64,000 nucleotides of DNA from Pseudaminobacter salicylatoxidans (GTDB taxonomy: Bacteria > Pseudomonadota > Alphaproteobacteria > Rhizobiales > Rhizobiaceae), in assembly GCF_003148475.1 (NCBI RefSeq), contig NZ_QGGG01000008.1, positions 166,262 through 230,261 on the forward strand, read 5' to 3'. The position numbers and the translations under genes were made by a program. Numbering within the stretch: position 1 is the first letter of the stretch; each line of letters opens with the position of its first letter. Below the pieces are notes generated by a model. The model ran no database searches. It had not been told where the DNA came from and was given only the letters and a program-made list of their open reading frames with translations. Of this stretch, positions 35,773-45,219 are shown piece after piece.

Positions 35773-36459
35773 TCAGACGCCGAGATAACGGTCCTGCAGT
35801 TCGGCCGTCAGCATTGCCGGAGCGCCGGAAAAGACCGTGCGCCCCTTTTCCAGAACGAAGCAGCGGTCGGCGACCGGCATCAGTTCGGCCAGTGTCTTGT
35901 CCACGACAAGGATCGACTGCCCCTCTGCCTTGAGGCGGCGTATCGCCGCCCAGATATCCTGCCGGATGACCGGCGCCAAACCCTCGGTGGCCTCATCAAG
36001 GATAAGCAGCTTCGGGTTGGTCATCAGCGCGCGGCCGACGGCCAGCATCTGCTGTTCACCGCCCGACAGCGTGTTGGCATACTGGTCGCGGCGCTCCGCC
36101 AGCCGAGGGAACAGGTCGTTGACGCGCGCGAGCGTCCAGACGCCGGGCCGTGCGGCGGCGACGAGGTTTTCCTGAACGGTGAGGTTGGGAAAGCAGCGGC
36201 GGCCTTCCGGAACCAGTCCGATGCCGAGGCGGGCGATGCGATGCGGCTGCATGCCCGTAACCTCCCTGTCCCCCAGACGAATGGTGCCGGCCCGCGGCCG
36301 CATCAATCCGAGGATGGAACGGATGGTGGTGGTCTTGCCCATGCCGTTGCGGCCCATGAGCGCCACGACCTCGCCTTGTTCCACGGCAAGCTCGACCCCG
36401 AACAGCGCCTGCGAAGCGCCATAAAAGCTTTCCAGCCCGCCAATCTCAAGAAGGCTCAT
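35773..36459 (-). CDS. livF: Branched-chain amino acid/amide ABC transporter ATPase (LivF type)
   Basis: A 228-residue ATPase with Walker A GRNGMGKTT, signature LSGGEQQ, Walker B LLILDEAT and the LivF-type end ELQDRYLGV. The Q-loop region has NLTVQENL. One unusual point: VVDKTLAEL replaces the common VEQN after the H-loop region. It partners LivG. Its start overlaps the livG stop (ATGA). Confidence 0.92.
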   Translation of the reverse strand: MSLLEIGGLESFYGASQALFGVELAVEQGEVVALMGRNGMGKTTTIRSILGLMRPRAGTIRLGDREVTGMQPHRIARLGIGLVPEGRRCFPNLTVQENLVAAARPGVWTLARVNDLFPRLAERRDQYANTLSGGEQQMLAVGRALMTNPKLLILDEATEGLAPVIRQDIWAAIRRLKAEGQSILVVDKTLAELMPVADRCFVLEKGRTVFSGAPAMLTAELQDRYLGV

Positions 36460-37205
36460 GCCGTTTCTCCGAGATAGGCACGACGCACGTCCGGATGGCT
36501 GCGGATTTCGTCCACCGTGCCGCTGGCGATGATACGGCCATAAACCAGCACGGAGATGCGGTCAGCCAGAGCGAATACGGCATCCATGTCATGCTCGACC
36601 AGCAGGATCGGCGCTTCCTGCCGCAAGCCGTCGAGGAATGCAGTGAGCGCGCGCGATCCTTCCGGCCCCATGCCGGCCATCGGCTCGTCCAGCAGGAAGG
36701 TTTTGGGACCAAGCGCCAGCGCGATGGCGATTTCGAGCTGGCGGCGCTCGCCATGTGACAGTTCGGCCGCCGGCACATGTGCGCGTGGGGCAAGCCCGGT
36801 GCGCTCCAGGGCGGCCATAGCGGGTTCGGTCAGCGAGCGGTCGCGCATCACGCCCTTCAGGAAGCGGAAGCTCGACGCCTGCCGCGACTGCACGGCCAGC
36901 ATGACATTGCGCAGCGCCGAAAACTCAAGCGCCAGCGACGAAATCTGGAAGCTGCGGCCAAGGCCCATCCGCGCCCGCGCTGCCACGCCGAGTTCGCCGA
37001 CATCCTGTCCAAGAAAACGGATGCTGCCGCTGTCCGGCCGAAGCGAACCGGCGATCTGGTGGATCAGCGTGGATTTGCCGGCACCATTGGGGCCGATCAG
37101 CGCATGGATTTCGCCGGGCCTGAGATCAAGGCTTACGCCATCGGTCGCCTTCAGCGCGCCAAAAGTCTTGCGCAGGTCACGGATGGAAAGGACGGGCTCA
37201 GCCAT
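36456..37205 (-). CDS. livG: Branched-chain amino acid/amide ABC transporter ATPase (LivG type)
   Basis: A 249-residue ATPase with Walker A GPNGAGKST, GLGRSFQI, signature LSHGERRQLE, Walker B FLLDEPMAG and H-loop VEHDMD. ATG 37205 gives MAEPVLSIRDL; a longer start adds 19 unrelated residues. It overlaps livM by 8 bp and livF by 4 bp. Confidence 0.93.
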   Translation of the reverse strand: MAEPVLSIRDLRKTFGALKATDGVSLDLRPGEIHALIGPNGAGKSTLIHQIAGSLRPDSGSIRFLGQDVGELGVAARARMGLGRSFQISSLALEFSALRNVMLAVQSRQASSFRFLKGVMRDRSLTEPAMAALERTGLAPRAHVPAAELSHGERRQLEIAIALALGPKTFLLDEPMAGMGPEGSRALTAFLDGLRQEAPILLVEHDMDAVFALADRISVLVYGRIIASGTVDEIRSHPDVRRAYLGETA

Positions 37206-38178
37206 GGCGCACCTTTCCTGCAAGGACACCGACCAGACCGCCACGCGCGAACAGCACCACACCGAGCAGGATAAGGCCGAGGAAGAACTGCCACCGCTCG
37301 GTGATGCCGCCGAGGACGAATTCGATCATGACGAACAGCATGGCGCCCGCCACCGGTCCGAACAGCCGCCCCGTGCCGCCGAGGATGACCAGCACGATAA
37401 GCTCGCCCGACATCTGCCACGACAGCATGGATGGGCTGACGAAACGGTTGAGGTCGGCGTAGAGCGCGCCGGCAAGCCCGGTGATGGCCGCCGAAATCAC
37501 GAAGGCCGCAAGCCGCACCGGAAAGGGCGCGATGCCGACGGCCGCAAGCCGCGTCGCATTCTGCCGGCTGGCCAGAAGTGCTGCGCCGAAGCGGGAATCG
37601 CGCAGCACCGCAAAGACCAGTAGGGCAACCAGCAGCAGCCCGTAGCAGACAGCGAACAGGCTGAGCGGGTTGGCCGTATTAAGGCCCGGAAACGTGTTGC
37701 GCGACAGGATCGACAGTCCGTCCTCGCCGCCATAAGCCGGCCAGGACATGGCGAAATAGTAGATCATCTGCGCGAACGCGAGCGTGATCATGATGAAATA
37801 GACGCCCGAGGTGCGCAGGCTGATCGCGCCGATGGGCAGCGCCACCAACGCGCTGACCAGCATTGCGAACAGCCAGACCACCGGCATCCGGTCGCTGCCC
37901 ATGAACGCGAACGGCGTCGAGAAGATCGGCTCCTGGTTGAATGCGTGGCTGGCAAGAATGCCGGCCACATAACCGCCGATGCCGAAGAAAGCGGCGTGGC
38001 CGAAGGAAACCAGCCCGCCGAGCCCAAGCGCGACATTGAGCCCGACAGCCGCAAGCGCCAGCACGGCCATACGCGTGGCAAGCGTTATGTAGAATGGCTC
38101 GCCCATCGCCGAGGCCACCAGCGGAAACGCCAGAAGCACGGCAACGAGAAAGAGGCCGATTGCGGTTTCGCGTGTCAT
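37198..38178 (-). CDS. livM: Branched-chain amino acid/amide ABC transporter permease (LivM type)
   Basis: A 326-residue membrane permease with about 8-10 helices. LivM signatures are ALGLGGLVSFGHAAFFGIGGYVAGI, RDSRFGAALLASRQNATRLAAVGI and ADLNRFVSPSMLSW. The start at 38178 follows GATGGGG; an ATG at 38196 inside the livH end is an alternative. It forms the channel with LivH. Confidence 0.9.
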   Translation of the reverse strand: MTRETAIGLFLVAVLLAFPLVASAMGEPFYITLATRMAVLALAAVGLNVALGLGGLVSFGHAAFFGIGGYVAGILASHAFNQEPIFSTPFAFMGSDRMPVVWLFAMLVSALVALPIGAISLRTSGVYFIMITLAFAQMIYYFAMSWPAYGGEDGLSILSRNTFPGLNTANPLSLFAVCYGLLLVALLVFAVLRDSRFGAALLASRQNATRLAAVGIAPFPVRLAAFVISAAITGLAGALYADLNRFVSPSMLSWQMSGELIVLVILGGTGRLFGPVAGAMLFVMIEFVLGGITERWQFFLGLILLGVVLFARGGLVGVLAGKVRHG

Positions 38179-38188
38179 GCCGACCCCA

Positions 38189-39109
38189 TCACGCATTGGC
38201 CGAGAACAGGCCGCGTGGCCGGAAGGCGAGGATGAAGGCCATGACCACATAGATCAGCATGGAAGCAATCGCCGCGCCCATCGTGGTGCCCTGCGACGGT
38301 CCCATGAAAGCGACGAACAGTTTCGGCAGCAGGAAACGGCCGAGTGTGTCGACCAGTCCCACCAGTATCGCGCCGATCAGAGCGCCCTTGATGGAGCCGA
38401 TGCCGCCAATGACGATGACGACGAAGGCCAGGATCAGCACCGGCTCGCCCATGCCCACCTGCACGGATTGCAGCGCGCCGACCAGCGCCCCGGCAAGCCC
38501 GGCGAGGGCTGCGCCCAGGGCAAAAACGACGGTGTAGAGCGTGCGGATGTCAACGCCAAGCGCGCCGATCATCTCGCGGTCGGACTCACCGGCACGGATA
38601 CGCATACCGAGCCGCGTCTTGGAAATCAGCATATAGAGGCCGGCGGCCACGACGATGCCCACGCCGATGATGGCCAGACGATAGAGCGGATAGCGCGCGC
38701 CGCCGGGCAGTTCCACCGCGCCCGACAACGCCGAAGGAATGTCGAGATAGAGCGGGAAGGAGCCGAACAGCCAGCGCGTGCCTTCCGAAAAGATCAGGAT
38801 GAGCGCGAAGGTCGCAAGCACCTGGTCGAGATGGTCGCGCTCGTAGAGCCTGCGGATCACCACGATCTCCACCAGCGCCCCCGCCGCAGCAGCCGCCGCG
38901 AGGCTGGCGGCAAGGCCGAGCCAGAAGGAACCGGTGGCGGCCGCAACGGCCGCGCAGGCGAAGGCGCCGACCATGTAGAGCGAGCCATGCGCCAGATTGA
39001 TGAGGCCCATGACGCCGAAAATCAGCGTCAGTCCGGCCGCCATCAGGAACAGCATGACGCCGAACTGCAGCCCGTTGAGAAGTTGCTCGATCAGGAGCGC
39101 GGTGGACAA
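38189..39109 (-). CDS. livH: Branched-chain amino acid/amide ABC transporter permease (LivH type)
   Basis: A 306-residue permease (LLNGLQFGVMLFLMAAGLTLIFGVMGLINLAHGSLYMVGAF start; RAGESDREMIGALGVDI EAA-like loop; VIGGIGSIKGALIGAI). The start is a TTG at 39109: the reading frame upstream closes at once and the first 10 residues match normal LivH starts. It is separated from the binding protein gene by a repeat-like 200-bp gap. Confidence 0.9.
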   Translation of the reverse strand: MSTALLIEQLLNGLQFGVMLFLMAAGLTLIFGVMGLINLAHGSLYMVGAFACAAVAAATGSFWLGLAASLAAAAAAGALVEIVVIRRLYERDHLDQVLATFALILIFSEGTRWLFGSFPLYLDIPSALSGAVELPGGARYPLYRLAIIGVGIVVAAGLYMLISKTRLGMRIRAGESDREMIGALGVDIRTLYTVVFALGAALAGLAGALVGALQSVQVGMGEPVLILAFVVIVIGGIGSIKGALIGAILVGLVDTLGRFLLPKLFVAFMGPSQGTTMGAAIASMLIYVVMAFILAFRPRGLFSANA

Positions 39110-39168
39110 GGGTCAGGTTTCCATCGGTCGGGTGGAAGCGAAATTGCTTCGCTTTCTTGATTTATTCG

Positions 39169-39281
39169 CCCTCTCCGTCCCGCTGCGCTCGACACCTTCT
39201 TCCCCACTTCGCAGGGGCGAGGAAACGCAGCGGCGCGCCTGGCTCGCTATAACTGGGAGAGCCAGGCCGAGACGGAGAGGG
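39169..39281. repeat. RIME-like intergenic palindromic element
   Basis: A 113-bp element bounded by inverted 11-bp arms CCCTCTCCGTC (39169-39179) and GACGGAGAGGG (39271-39281), with further internal symmetry (CCCCACTTCGC, AGGGGCGAGG). It lies between the binding-protein gene and livH. It resembles the mosaic intergenic repeats of rhizobia; identity by memory only. Confidence 0.6.
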
Positions 39282-39310
39282 GTAAGATATTCAGGAGCCA
39301 GCGCCCCTCC

Positions 39311-40453
39311 TTACATCTTGCAGTCCTTGGCGTAAGCGTCCTCATGGTCGGTGAAGCTGGTGGCCACGATCTTGTTGGTCAGCACGTCGCCTTCCTTGAT
39401 GACCTCGCGGACGTAGATGTCCTGGATCGGATGGTTGTTCGTGTTGAACTTGAACTTGCCGCGCACAGAATCGAATTGCGCTTCCTTCAGCGCCGCGCGG
39501 AAGGCATCGGCATCCTTCACACTGGCCTTGGCAGCGGCCGCGACCAGCAGGTTGGCGGTGTCATAGCCCTGCGCGGCATAGAGCGACGGCAGGCGGCCAT
39601 ATTCGGCCTGGAACCCTTCCACGAACCTTTTGTTGGCCGCGTTGTCGAGGTCCTTCGACCAGTGCGAGGAGTTCTTCACGCCGAGCGCGGCATCGCCGAT
39701 GGCGCCCAGAACGTCCTGGTCGAAGGAGAAGCCGGGGCCCATCACCGGCGTTTCGACGCCGGACTGCGCATACTGCTTCATGAAGGCGATGCCCATGCCG
39801 CCGGGCAGGAAGAAGAACACGGCATCGGCGCCGGAATCGCGGATCTGCGCGATCTCGGCGGCGTAGTCGGTCTGGCCGACCTTGGTGTAGACCTCGCCGG
39901 ACAGGTCACCCTTGTAGTAGCGCTTGAAACCGGTGAGCGAATCCGTGCCGGCCGGATAGTTCGGTGCCATGATGAACACCTTCTTGTAGCCGGCGGTGTT
40001 GGCGTAGTTGCCCATCGCCTCGTGCAGATTGTCGTTCTGGTAGGCGACGTTGAAATAATTCTTGTCGCACTTCTCGCCCGCCAGCGCCGAAGGGCCGGCA
40101 TTGGTGGAGAGGTAGAACTTGCCCTGCGCAACCGCGTTCGGCACCACGGCCATGGCCAGATTCGACCAGATGATACCGGTCAGCACATCGACCTTGTCGC
40201 TCTGGATCATCTTGTCGGCGATCTGCACGGCCAGCTCGGGCTTCTGCGCGTCGTCCTCGGTGACGACTTCGATGTCCTTGGCATCGGCCTGCTTGAGCGC
40301 CAGCATGAAACCGTCGCGCACGTCGACGCCGAGACCCGCGCCACCGCCCGAAAGCGTGGTGATCATGCCCACCTTCATCGGATCGGCATGGGCGACGAGC
40401 CCTGACACCGCCAGCGACAGGCCAAGCACACTTGCTGTGAGAATTCTTCTCAT
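39311..40453 (-). CDS. ABC transporter periplasmic substrate-binding protein (LivJ/K-like)
   Basis: A 380-residue Peripla_BP_6 protein with a signal peptide (MRRILTASVLGLSLAVSGLVAHA, cut after AHA). Type I fold features are KVGMITTLSGGGAGLGVDVRDGFMLAL, STNAGPSALAGE and GQTDYAAEIAQIRDSGADAVFFFLPG. It brings an amino acid, amide or aromatic acid to LivHMGF; the ligand cannot be told from sequence alone. ATG 40453 has GGAGG 10 bp upstream. It is first in the transporter operon. Confidence 0.9.
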   Translation of the reverse strand: MRRILTASVLGLSLAVSGLVAHADPMKVGMITTLSGGGAGLGVDVRDGFMLALKQADAKDIEVVTEDDAQKPELAVQIADKMIQSDKVDVLTGIIWSNLAMAVVPNAVAQGKFYLSTNAGPSALAGEKCDKNYFNVAYQNDNLHEAMGNYANTAGYKKVFIMAPNYPAGTDSLTGFKRYYKGDLSGEVYTKVGQTDYAAEIAQIRDSGADAVFFFLPGGMGIAFMKQYAQSGVETPVMGPGFSFDQDVLGAIGDAALGVKNSSHWSKDLDNAANKRFVEGFQAEYGRLPSLYAAQGYDTANLLVAAAAKASVKDADAFRAALKEAQFDSVRGKFKFNTNNHPIQDIYVREVIKEGDVLTNKIVATSFTDHEDAYAKDCKM

Positions 40454-40510
40454 GACTGTTTTTCCTCCCATTGTTCCTTGGAACCGGCCCACGTCGCGAA
40501 CCGCCCCCCG

Positions 40511-41344
40511 CTATAGTTCGGTACGAACTTTCCAGAGTTCCGGAAACAGTTCAACCTCCAGCATCTTGCGCAGATAGGAAACACCGGAAGTTCCGCCGGT
40601 GCCGCGCTTCAGCCCGATGATGCGCTCCACGGTGGTGACGTGGTTGAAGCGCCAGCGCCGGAAATAATCTTCGAAATCGACCAGTTTCTCGGCCAGTTCA
40701 TAGAGCGCCCAATAACGGCCCGGCTCGCGATAGATGTCGCGCCATGCGGCCAGCACCTGCTCGTTTTCCGGCCGCGCGCCACGCCAGTCCGTGCGTTCGG
40801 CCTCCGCACCGACATCGAAGCCATTGCGCGCAAGCAGCCGGATCGCCTCATCATAGAGGCTCGGACTTGCCAGAATGTCCTCCAGCGCGCTGAGGATCTC
40901 GGGCCGATGCGCATGCGGCTTCAGCATGGCGAGGTTGCGGTTTCCGGCCAGGAACTCGATGGCGCGATACTGGTAGGACTGGAAGCCGGACGACTGGCCG
41001 AGCGCGCCGCGAAACTGGGTGTACTCGCTGGGCGTCATGGTGCGCAGCACGTCCCAGGCATTGTTGAGCTGCTCGAAGATGCGCGCCACGCGCGTCAGCA
41101 TCTTGAAGGCGGGTCGCAAATCGTCGCCGCGGATCGCCGAGATGGCGGAGCGGATTTCGTGGATCGCCAGCTTCATCCAGAGCTCGGAGGTCTGATGCTG
41201 GATGATGAACAAGAGTTCGTCATGCGCCGTCGAAAGCGGCTCCTGCGCATCCAGCACCTTCTCGAGGTGGAGGTAGTCGCCATAGGACATGCGCCCGCGA
41301 AATTCCATCTGGGCGCCTTGAGCCGGGTTCTCAGCCTCTGCCAT
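40511..41344 (-). CDS. kynA: Tryptophan 2,3-dioxygenase
   Basis: A 277-residue haem dioxygenase that opens the indole ring of tryptophan to N-formylkynurenine. Seen are [44 protein letters not shown] with the distal His, [16 protein letters not shown] with the Arg that binds the carboxylate, and the haem-ligand His region [20 protein letters not shown] 41344 chosen; an ATG at 41383 is possible. No other kynurenine genes are adjacent. Confidence 0.95.
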   Translation of the reverse strand: MAEAENPAQGAQMEFRGRMSYGDYLHLEKVLDAQEPLSTAHDELLFIIQHQTSELWMKLAIHEIRSAISAIRGDDLRPAFKMLTRVARIFEQLNNAWDVLRTMTPSEYTQFRGALGQSSGFQSYQYRAIEFLAGNRNLAMLKPHAHRPEILSALEDILASPSLYDEAIRLLARNGFDVGAEAERTDWRGARPENEQVLAAWRDIYREPGRYWALYELAEKLVDFEDYFRRWRFNHVTTVERIIGLKRGTGGTSGVSYLRKMLEVELFPELWKVRTEL

Positions 41345-41472
41345 GCGATATATCCCTGCCGGAAGATCCGGCTGTTCCCTCATTATCCGAAAGAGGATCG
41401 CACTCCCTTAGCTACATTTCAAGCATGAAATTTTATGATTAAAACATCTCGCTTTACTCGGCAGCCACCACG

Positions 41473-42228
41473 TCAACCCCGGCCGACATAGGGCATCTTG
41501 GTCGCCATCACGGTCATGAACAAGACATTGGCATCGAGCGGCAGTCCGGCCATGTAGAGCACCGCCTCGGCCACGCGCTCGACGTCCATCACCGCCTCGG
41601 GCGCGATGGTGCCGTTGGCCTGCGGCACGCCCTGGGTCATCGGTACGGCCATCTCGGTAAGCGCATTGCCGATGTCGATCTGCCCGCAGGCGATGTCGAA
41701 GGGCCGCCCATCCAGCGCCAGCGTCTTGGTCAGGCCGGTAATGGCGTGCTTGGTCGCGGTATAGGGTACGGAACCCGGCCGCGGCGCATAGGCGGAAACG
41801 GACCCGTTGTTGATGATGCGCCCGCCCTGCGGGTTCTGCCGGCGCATGGCGCCGAAGGCGGCGCGGGCACACAGGAAGGAGCCGGTGAGATTGACGTCGA
41901 TCACCTCGTTCCAGACCTCGACCGGGATTTCGTCGATCAGCGTCGACTTGTAACCCATGCCGGCATTGTTGAAGAGCAGGTCGACCCGGCCGAATGCCTT
42001 CTCCACGTCGGCAAACAGCGCCTCCACCTCATCCGCCTTCGAAATATCGCAGGCAAGCGAGAGCGCCTTCGCCTCGGTGGGGCCCACGGCGGCAATGGCG
42101 TCGTCCAGCAGATTCTTTCGGCGCCCCACGAATACCGTGTTCCAGCCTGCCTTGAGCAGCGCCGCCGCCACCGCCTTGCCGATACCGGTCCCCGCACCGG
42201 TCACTACCGCCGTCTTGCCGTTTGCCAT
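41473..42228 (-). CDS. Short-chain dehydrogenase/reductase
   Basis: A 251-residue classical SDR. NAD(P) motif TGAGTGIG (residues 10-17), NNAG (87-90), catalytic Ser near 143-145, Y156 and K160 (YTATK). A basic GRRKN after beta-2 hints at NADP. The substrate is unknown. ATG 42228 gives MANGKTAVVTGAG; the longer frame is not family-like. Confidence 0.87.
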   Translation of the reverse strand: MANGKTAVVTGAGTGIGKAVAAALLKAGWNTVFVGRRKNLLDDAIAAVGPTEAKALSLACDISKADEVEALFADVEKAFGRVDLLFNNAGMGYKSTLIDEIPVEVWNEVIDVNLTGSFLCARAAFGAMRRQNPQGGRIINNGSVSAYAPRPGSVPYTATKHAITGLTKTLALDGRPFDIACGQIDIGNALTEMAVPMTQGVPQANGTIAPEAVMDVERVAEAVLYMAGLPLDANVLFMTVMATKMPYVGRG

Positions 42229-42308
42229 TCCTGAACCTCCGTTTGGAATGAAGGCATGGCAAATGAGGCTTGATGAGGCAAGTCGCGGAAAGGAAGCGGC
42301 ACACAAAA

Positions 42309-42332
42309 AGGGCGGTCATTGGCGACCGCCCT
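42309..42332 (-). terminator. Terminator of the DUF533 gene
   Basis: 9-bp stem AGGGCGGTC / GACCGCCCT with a 6-nt loop; the minus strand continues TTTTTGTG. Confidence 0.8.
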
Positions 42333-42415
42333 AATCTGGATCACACTTGGGAGGAGAAGAGCGGATCCGATAGCTAGAATCCTGCGCTTCAAAGGTTAAT
42401 GAAACCTTAACGGCC

Positions 42416-43147
42416 TCAGGCGCTGGCCGCGGAGGGCTCGATCACCATCGGCGTCTTTACGGAAGAAACGGTGGCTTCTATGTGATCGACCAGCGCATCG
42501 GGCAATTTGAGCCGGCCAGCCAGCATATCGAGAAAGCCGCGCTCGGCGCGCGTGTCAGGCTCGATGGTCAGCCGCGCGGCCGTGTAAAGCTCCATCTTCT
42601 GCGCATCCGTGTGAGCGGCCGCCACCAGCGCATCCAGATCCGTCGGGCGTGAAAGCTCGCCGATCAGGAAGCTCTCAGCCTCGCTGCCGACTTCCGCCTC
42701 GCCCAGCTTTTGCGCGATCCGGCCGCGCTCCTCCTCATCGACATGGCCGTCGGCCTTGGCCGCCGCGATCATGGTGCGCACCAGAGCAAGCGCGAATTCA
42801 TTCTCGCCTTGCGGCGCCTGCGAAGGATGGAAGCTGGTATCGGCCGGCGGCGGCAGCAATTCCGGCTCGGCTGCCGTCTGCGCTGCGGGCTTTGCACCTC
42901 CCTGATAGCCCTGATAGGCTTTGTAGGCAAGGCCGGCGATCGCGGCGAGGCCGCCGAGCTTTACGGCAGAGCCGGTGACCTTCCGCCCCGCGCCTGTGCC
43001 AAGCAACACCGCCATCAGCGCACCGGTGGCCAGCGGATTGTCCTTGGCAAGCTGCACTGCCTGGCCAGCCGCACCGCGCACCGTCGATTTCGTGCCTGGC
43101 ACATTGGAGCCAAGCAGATCGTCAAGCAGCTTCTTGGGGTCGAGCAT
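42416..43147 (-). CDS. DUF533 / TerB-like inner membrane protein
   Basis: A 243-residue protein. The N-terminus MLDPKKLLDDLLG is followed by a Gly/Ala hydrophobic stretch (LATGALMAVLLGTG...LGGLAAIAGLAYKAYQGYQGG), a Pro/Ala linker, and a TerB-like helical domain with an acidic metal-type motif (MIAAAKADGHVDEEERGRI). YebE-like proteins of this family are found in the envelope stress response of enterobacteria; the function is unknown. GGAGG precedes ATG 43147. Confidence 0.85.
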   Translation of the reverse strand: MLDPKKLLDDLLGSNVPGTKSTVRGAAGQAVQLAKDNPLATGALMAVLLGTGAGRKVTGSAVKLGGLAAIAGLAYKAYQGYQGGAKPAAQTAAEPELLPPPADTSFHPSQAPQGENEFALALVRTMIAAAKADGHVDEEERGRIAQKLGEAEVGSEAESFLIGELSRPTDLDALVAAAHTDAQKMELYTAARLTIEPDTRAERGFLDMLAGRLKLPDALVDHIEATVSSVKTPMVIEPSAASA

Positions 43148-43297
43148 ACAGTCCTCCACTCAATAGGCCCACGGTCACGCAGGCGGGTTCGGTGCCCGTG
43201 AGGTAGGCGGCGCATCGCGACATTACAATGACGAGCCGGCCATTTCTGCCGTAATCGAGACGGATGTCCCGTTTCGGAGCCGACAAAATCGCCCGTG

Positions 43298-44218
43298 TCA
43301 GCTTCCGATGTGGGTCGTGCCGCGTCGTGCGGCAAGCTCCACCTGGCGCTGGCGCTCGGCATAGCGGGCGCGATCCCCGTCGCTGCGAAGTTCATGGCAA
43401 TGGGGGCAGGAAACGCCCTCGCTGAACTGCGGCGAGGCTCGTTCCTCGGGCGTGAGCGGATGCCGGCAGGCCCGGCACAATGTCGTTTCGCCCTGCTCCA
43501 GCCCATGCGAAACCGCGACGCGCTCGTCGAAGACGAAACACTCGCCTTCCCAAAGGCTGTCTTCGGCAGGCACGTCCTCGAGATATTTCAAGATGCCGCC
43601 CTTGAGGTGAAACACATCCTCGATGCCGAGCGACTTCACATAGGCCGTCGCCTTTTCGCAGCGGATGCCGCCGGTGCAGAACATCGCCACCTTGCGGCCC
43701 TGCAATTCATCGCGATGCTCTTCCACCCATTGCGGGAACTCGCGAAAGCTGCTGGTTTTCGGATCGACCGCACCGCGGAACGTGCCGATCGCCACTTCAT
43801 AGTCGTTGCGCGTATCGACAATGATGGTGTCCGGGTCGGCGATCAGCGCGTTCCAGTCCTGCGCCGCGACATAGGCGCCGGTGCCTTCCAGCGGATCGAT
43901 GCCCTCGACGCCCATCGTCACGATTTCGCGCTTCAGCCGCACCTTCATGCGGTGGAACGGCATTTCGGCCGCGTGGCTGTACTTCACTTCCAGCCCGGTG
44001 AATTCGGGAACGGCTTCCAGCCAACCGATCAACTCGGCAATCGCCTCGTCGCTGCCGGCCACCGTGCCGTTGATACCTTCGCGGGCAAGAAGCAGCGTGC
44101 CCTTGATGCCGTGCGAGCAGCAAAAGGCGGCCAATGGCGCGCGCAGTTCCTCGAATGCTTCAAGCCGGCAGAACCGGTAGAGCGCGGCAACTCGGAAATC
44201 ATTTCTGGACGGGGTCAT
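43298..44218 (-). CDS. trhO: tRNA uridine-34 hydroxylase (rhodanese-domain)
   Basis: A 306-residue TrhO/YceA protein: an N-terminal acylphosphatase-like domain ([24 protein letters not shown]), a rhodanese domain with active Cys C181 and C187 ([11 protein letters not shown]), and a C-terminal CxxC...CxxC pair (LCRAC, SCPHCHE) that may bind zinc. It hydroxylates U34 of certain tRNAs using O2. Confidence 0.93.
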   Translation of the reverse strand: MTPSRNDFRVAALYRFCRLEAFEELRAPLAAFCCSHGIKGTLLLAREGINGTVAGSDEAIAELIGWLEAVPEFTGLEVKYSHAAEMPFHRMKVRLKREIVTMGVEGIDPLEGTGAYVAAQDWNALIADPDTIIVDTRNDYEVAIGTFRGAVDPKTSSFREFPQWVEEHRDELQGRKVAMFCTGGIRCEKATAYVKSLGIEDVFHLKGGILKYLEDVPAEDSLWEGECFVFDERVAVSHGLEQGETTLCRACRHPLTPEERASPQFSEGVSCPHCHELRSDGDRARYAERQRQVELAARRGTTHIGS

Positions 44219-44393
44219 CGGCAGCGGCAGTAACGCCTGACGGCCCAGGTTTCAAGGCATGTTGGAAAAGCCTTCTGCCGCAAGGGGTTGCGAACAGCAA
44301 ATCCGTGAAGCCCGATGCCATTTTCCGCCGTTTTATCCCCTGCCTGCCGCAGCCCCTCACAATCGGCGCATCAGAAAGGGAGACTGCCGCATC

Positions 44394-45146
44394 ATGTTCG
44401 ACAAAAAAACCATCAACGAAATCATGGCCGCCGCACGAGAGCTGAGCCTCGATCCCGCAGGGTTGCTCGCCATTGCCGAGATCGAAAGCGGCGGAAGAGC
44501 GTTTGCGCGGTTGGACGGGCGCGACGAACCGCTGATCCGCTTCGAGGGGCACTATTTCGACCGGCGACTTTCCGCCGAGAAACAGGCCAGAGCCCGTGCG
44601 CTCGGGCTTTCGGCCCCTACGGCTGGCGCGGTGGTCAACCCGCGCACGCAAGAGGCGCGCTGGCGAATGCTGGCGCGCGCCGAGAAAATCGACCGAAAGG
44701 CGGCCTATGAATCCGTTTCCTGGGGCATCGGCCAGGTCATGGGCGCACATTGGGTTTGGCTGGGTTATGCTGATGTCGAGGCGCTGGCGGCGCAGGCGCG
44801 CAGCGGCATTGCTGGACAGGTGCGGCTGATGGCGCGCTATATCGACAAGGCCGGCCTCGCCCCCGCTTTGCGCGCGCACGACTGGGCTGCATTCGCCCGC
44901 GGCTACAACGGCCCCGGCTATCGCGCGAGCGGTTATCACACCAAACTCGCCGTCGCTTATGAGCGCTATCGCGCGCTCTTGCCGACGCTGGCCGCAACCG
45001 CCGCCACCTCGCAAAGCCCGGCAGGGGAAAGCGAAGCGTCCATGCGCGAAACGTCGCCTACCGTGGCTCTTCCCGGAAGATCGCCGCAGCCACGCCGCCC
45101 GGCCGGCTTCTGGGGGCGGATGAAAGAGCTGCTCGCAAGATCGTGA
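44394..45146 (+). CDS. N-acetylmuramidase-domain protein (DUF3380-like)
   Basis: A 250-residue protein whose first ~185 residues match the N-acetylmuramidase domain: LLAIAEIESGG with the catalytic Glu, PLIRFEGHYFDRRL, SWGIGQVMGAHW and FARGYNGPGY. The tail is Pro/Ser-rich and ends KELLARS. No signal peptide is seen, as in phage endolysins. No other phage gene is near, so it may be a domesticated cell-wall hydrolase. Confidence 0.85.
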   Translation: MFDKKTINEIMAAARELSLDPAGLLAIAEIESGGRAFARLDGRDEPLIRFEGHYFDRRLSAEKQARARALGLSAPTAGAVVNPRTQEARWRMLARAEKIDRKAAYESVSWGIGQVMGAHWVWLGYADVEALAAQARSGIAGQVRLMARYIDKAGLAPALRAHDWAAFARGYNGPGYRASGYHTKLAVAYERYRALLPTLAATAATSQSPAGESEASMRETSPTVALPGRSPQPRRPAGFWGRMKELLARS

Positions 45147-45219
45147 CGCAATGGTTTGGTGACTTGCCGCGCATCGTTTGCTAAATCGGTTGAAATCTTT
45201 CCGAACGCAGAGAGACGCG

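Noticed and set aside
42396..42411. CtrA-type site TTAA-N7-TTAAC after the DUF533 gene
   Set aside because: Exact match to the short consensus, but it lies downstream of one gene and about 170 bp before the SDR start; such short A/T motifs arise by chance.
44394..45146. Possible prophage, suggested by a phage-type muramidase
   Set aside because: Neighbours are TrhO and KDPG aldolase; no integrase, capsid, holin or attachment site is present. A lone domesticated hydrolase is more likely.
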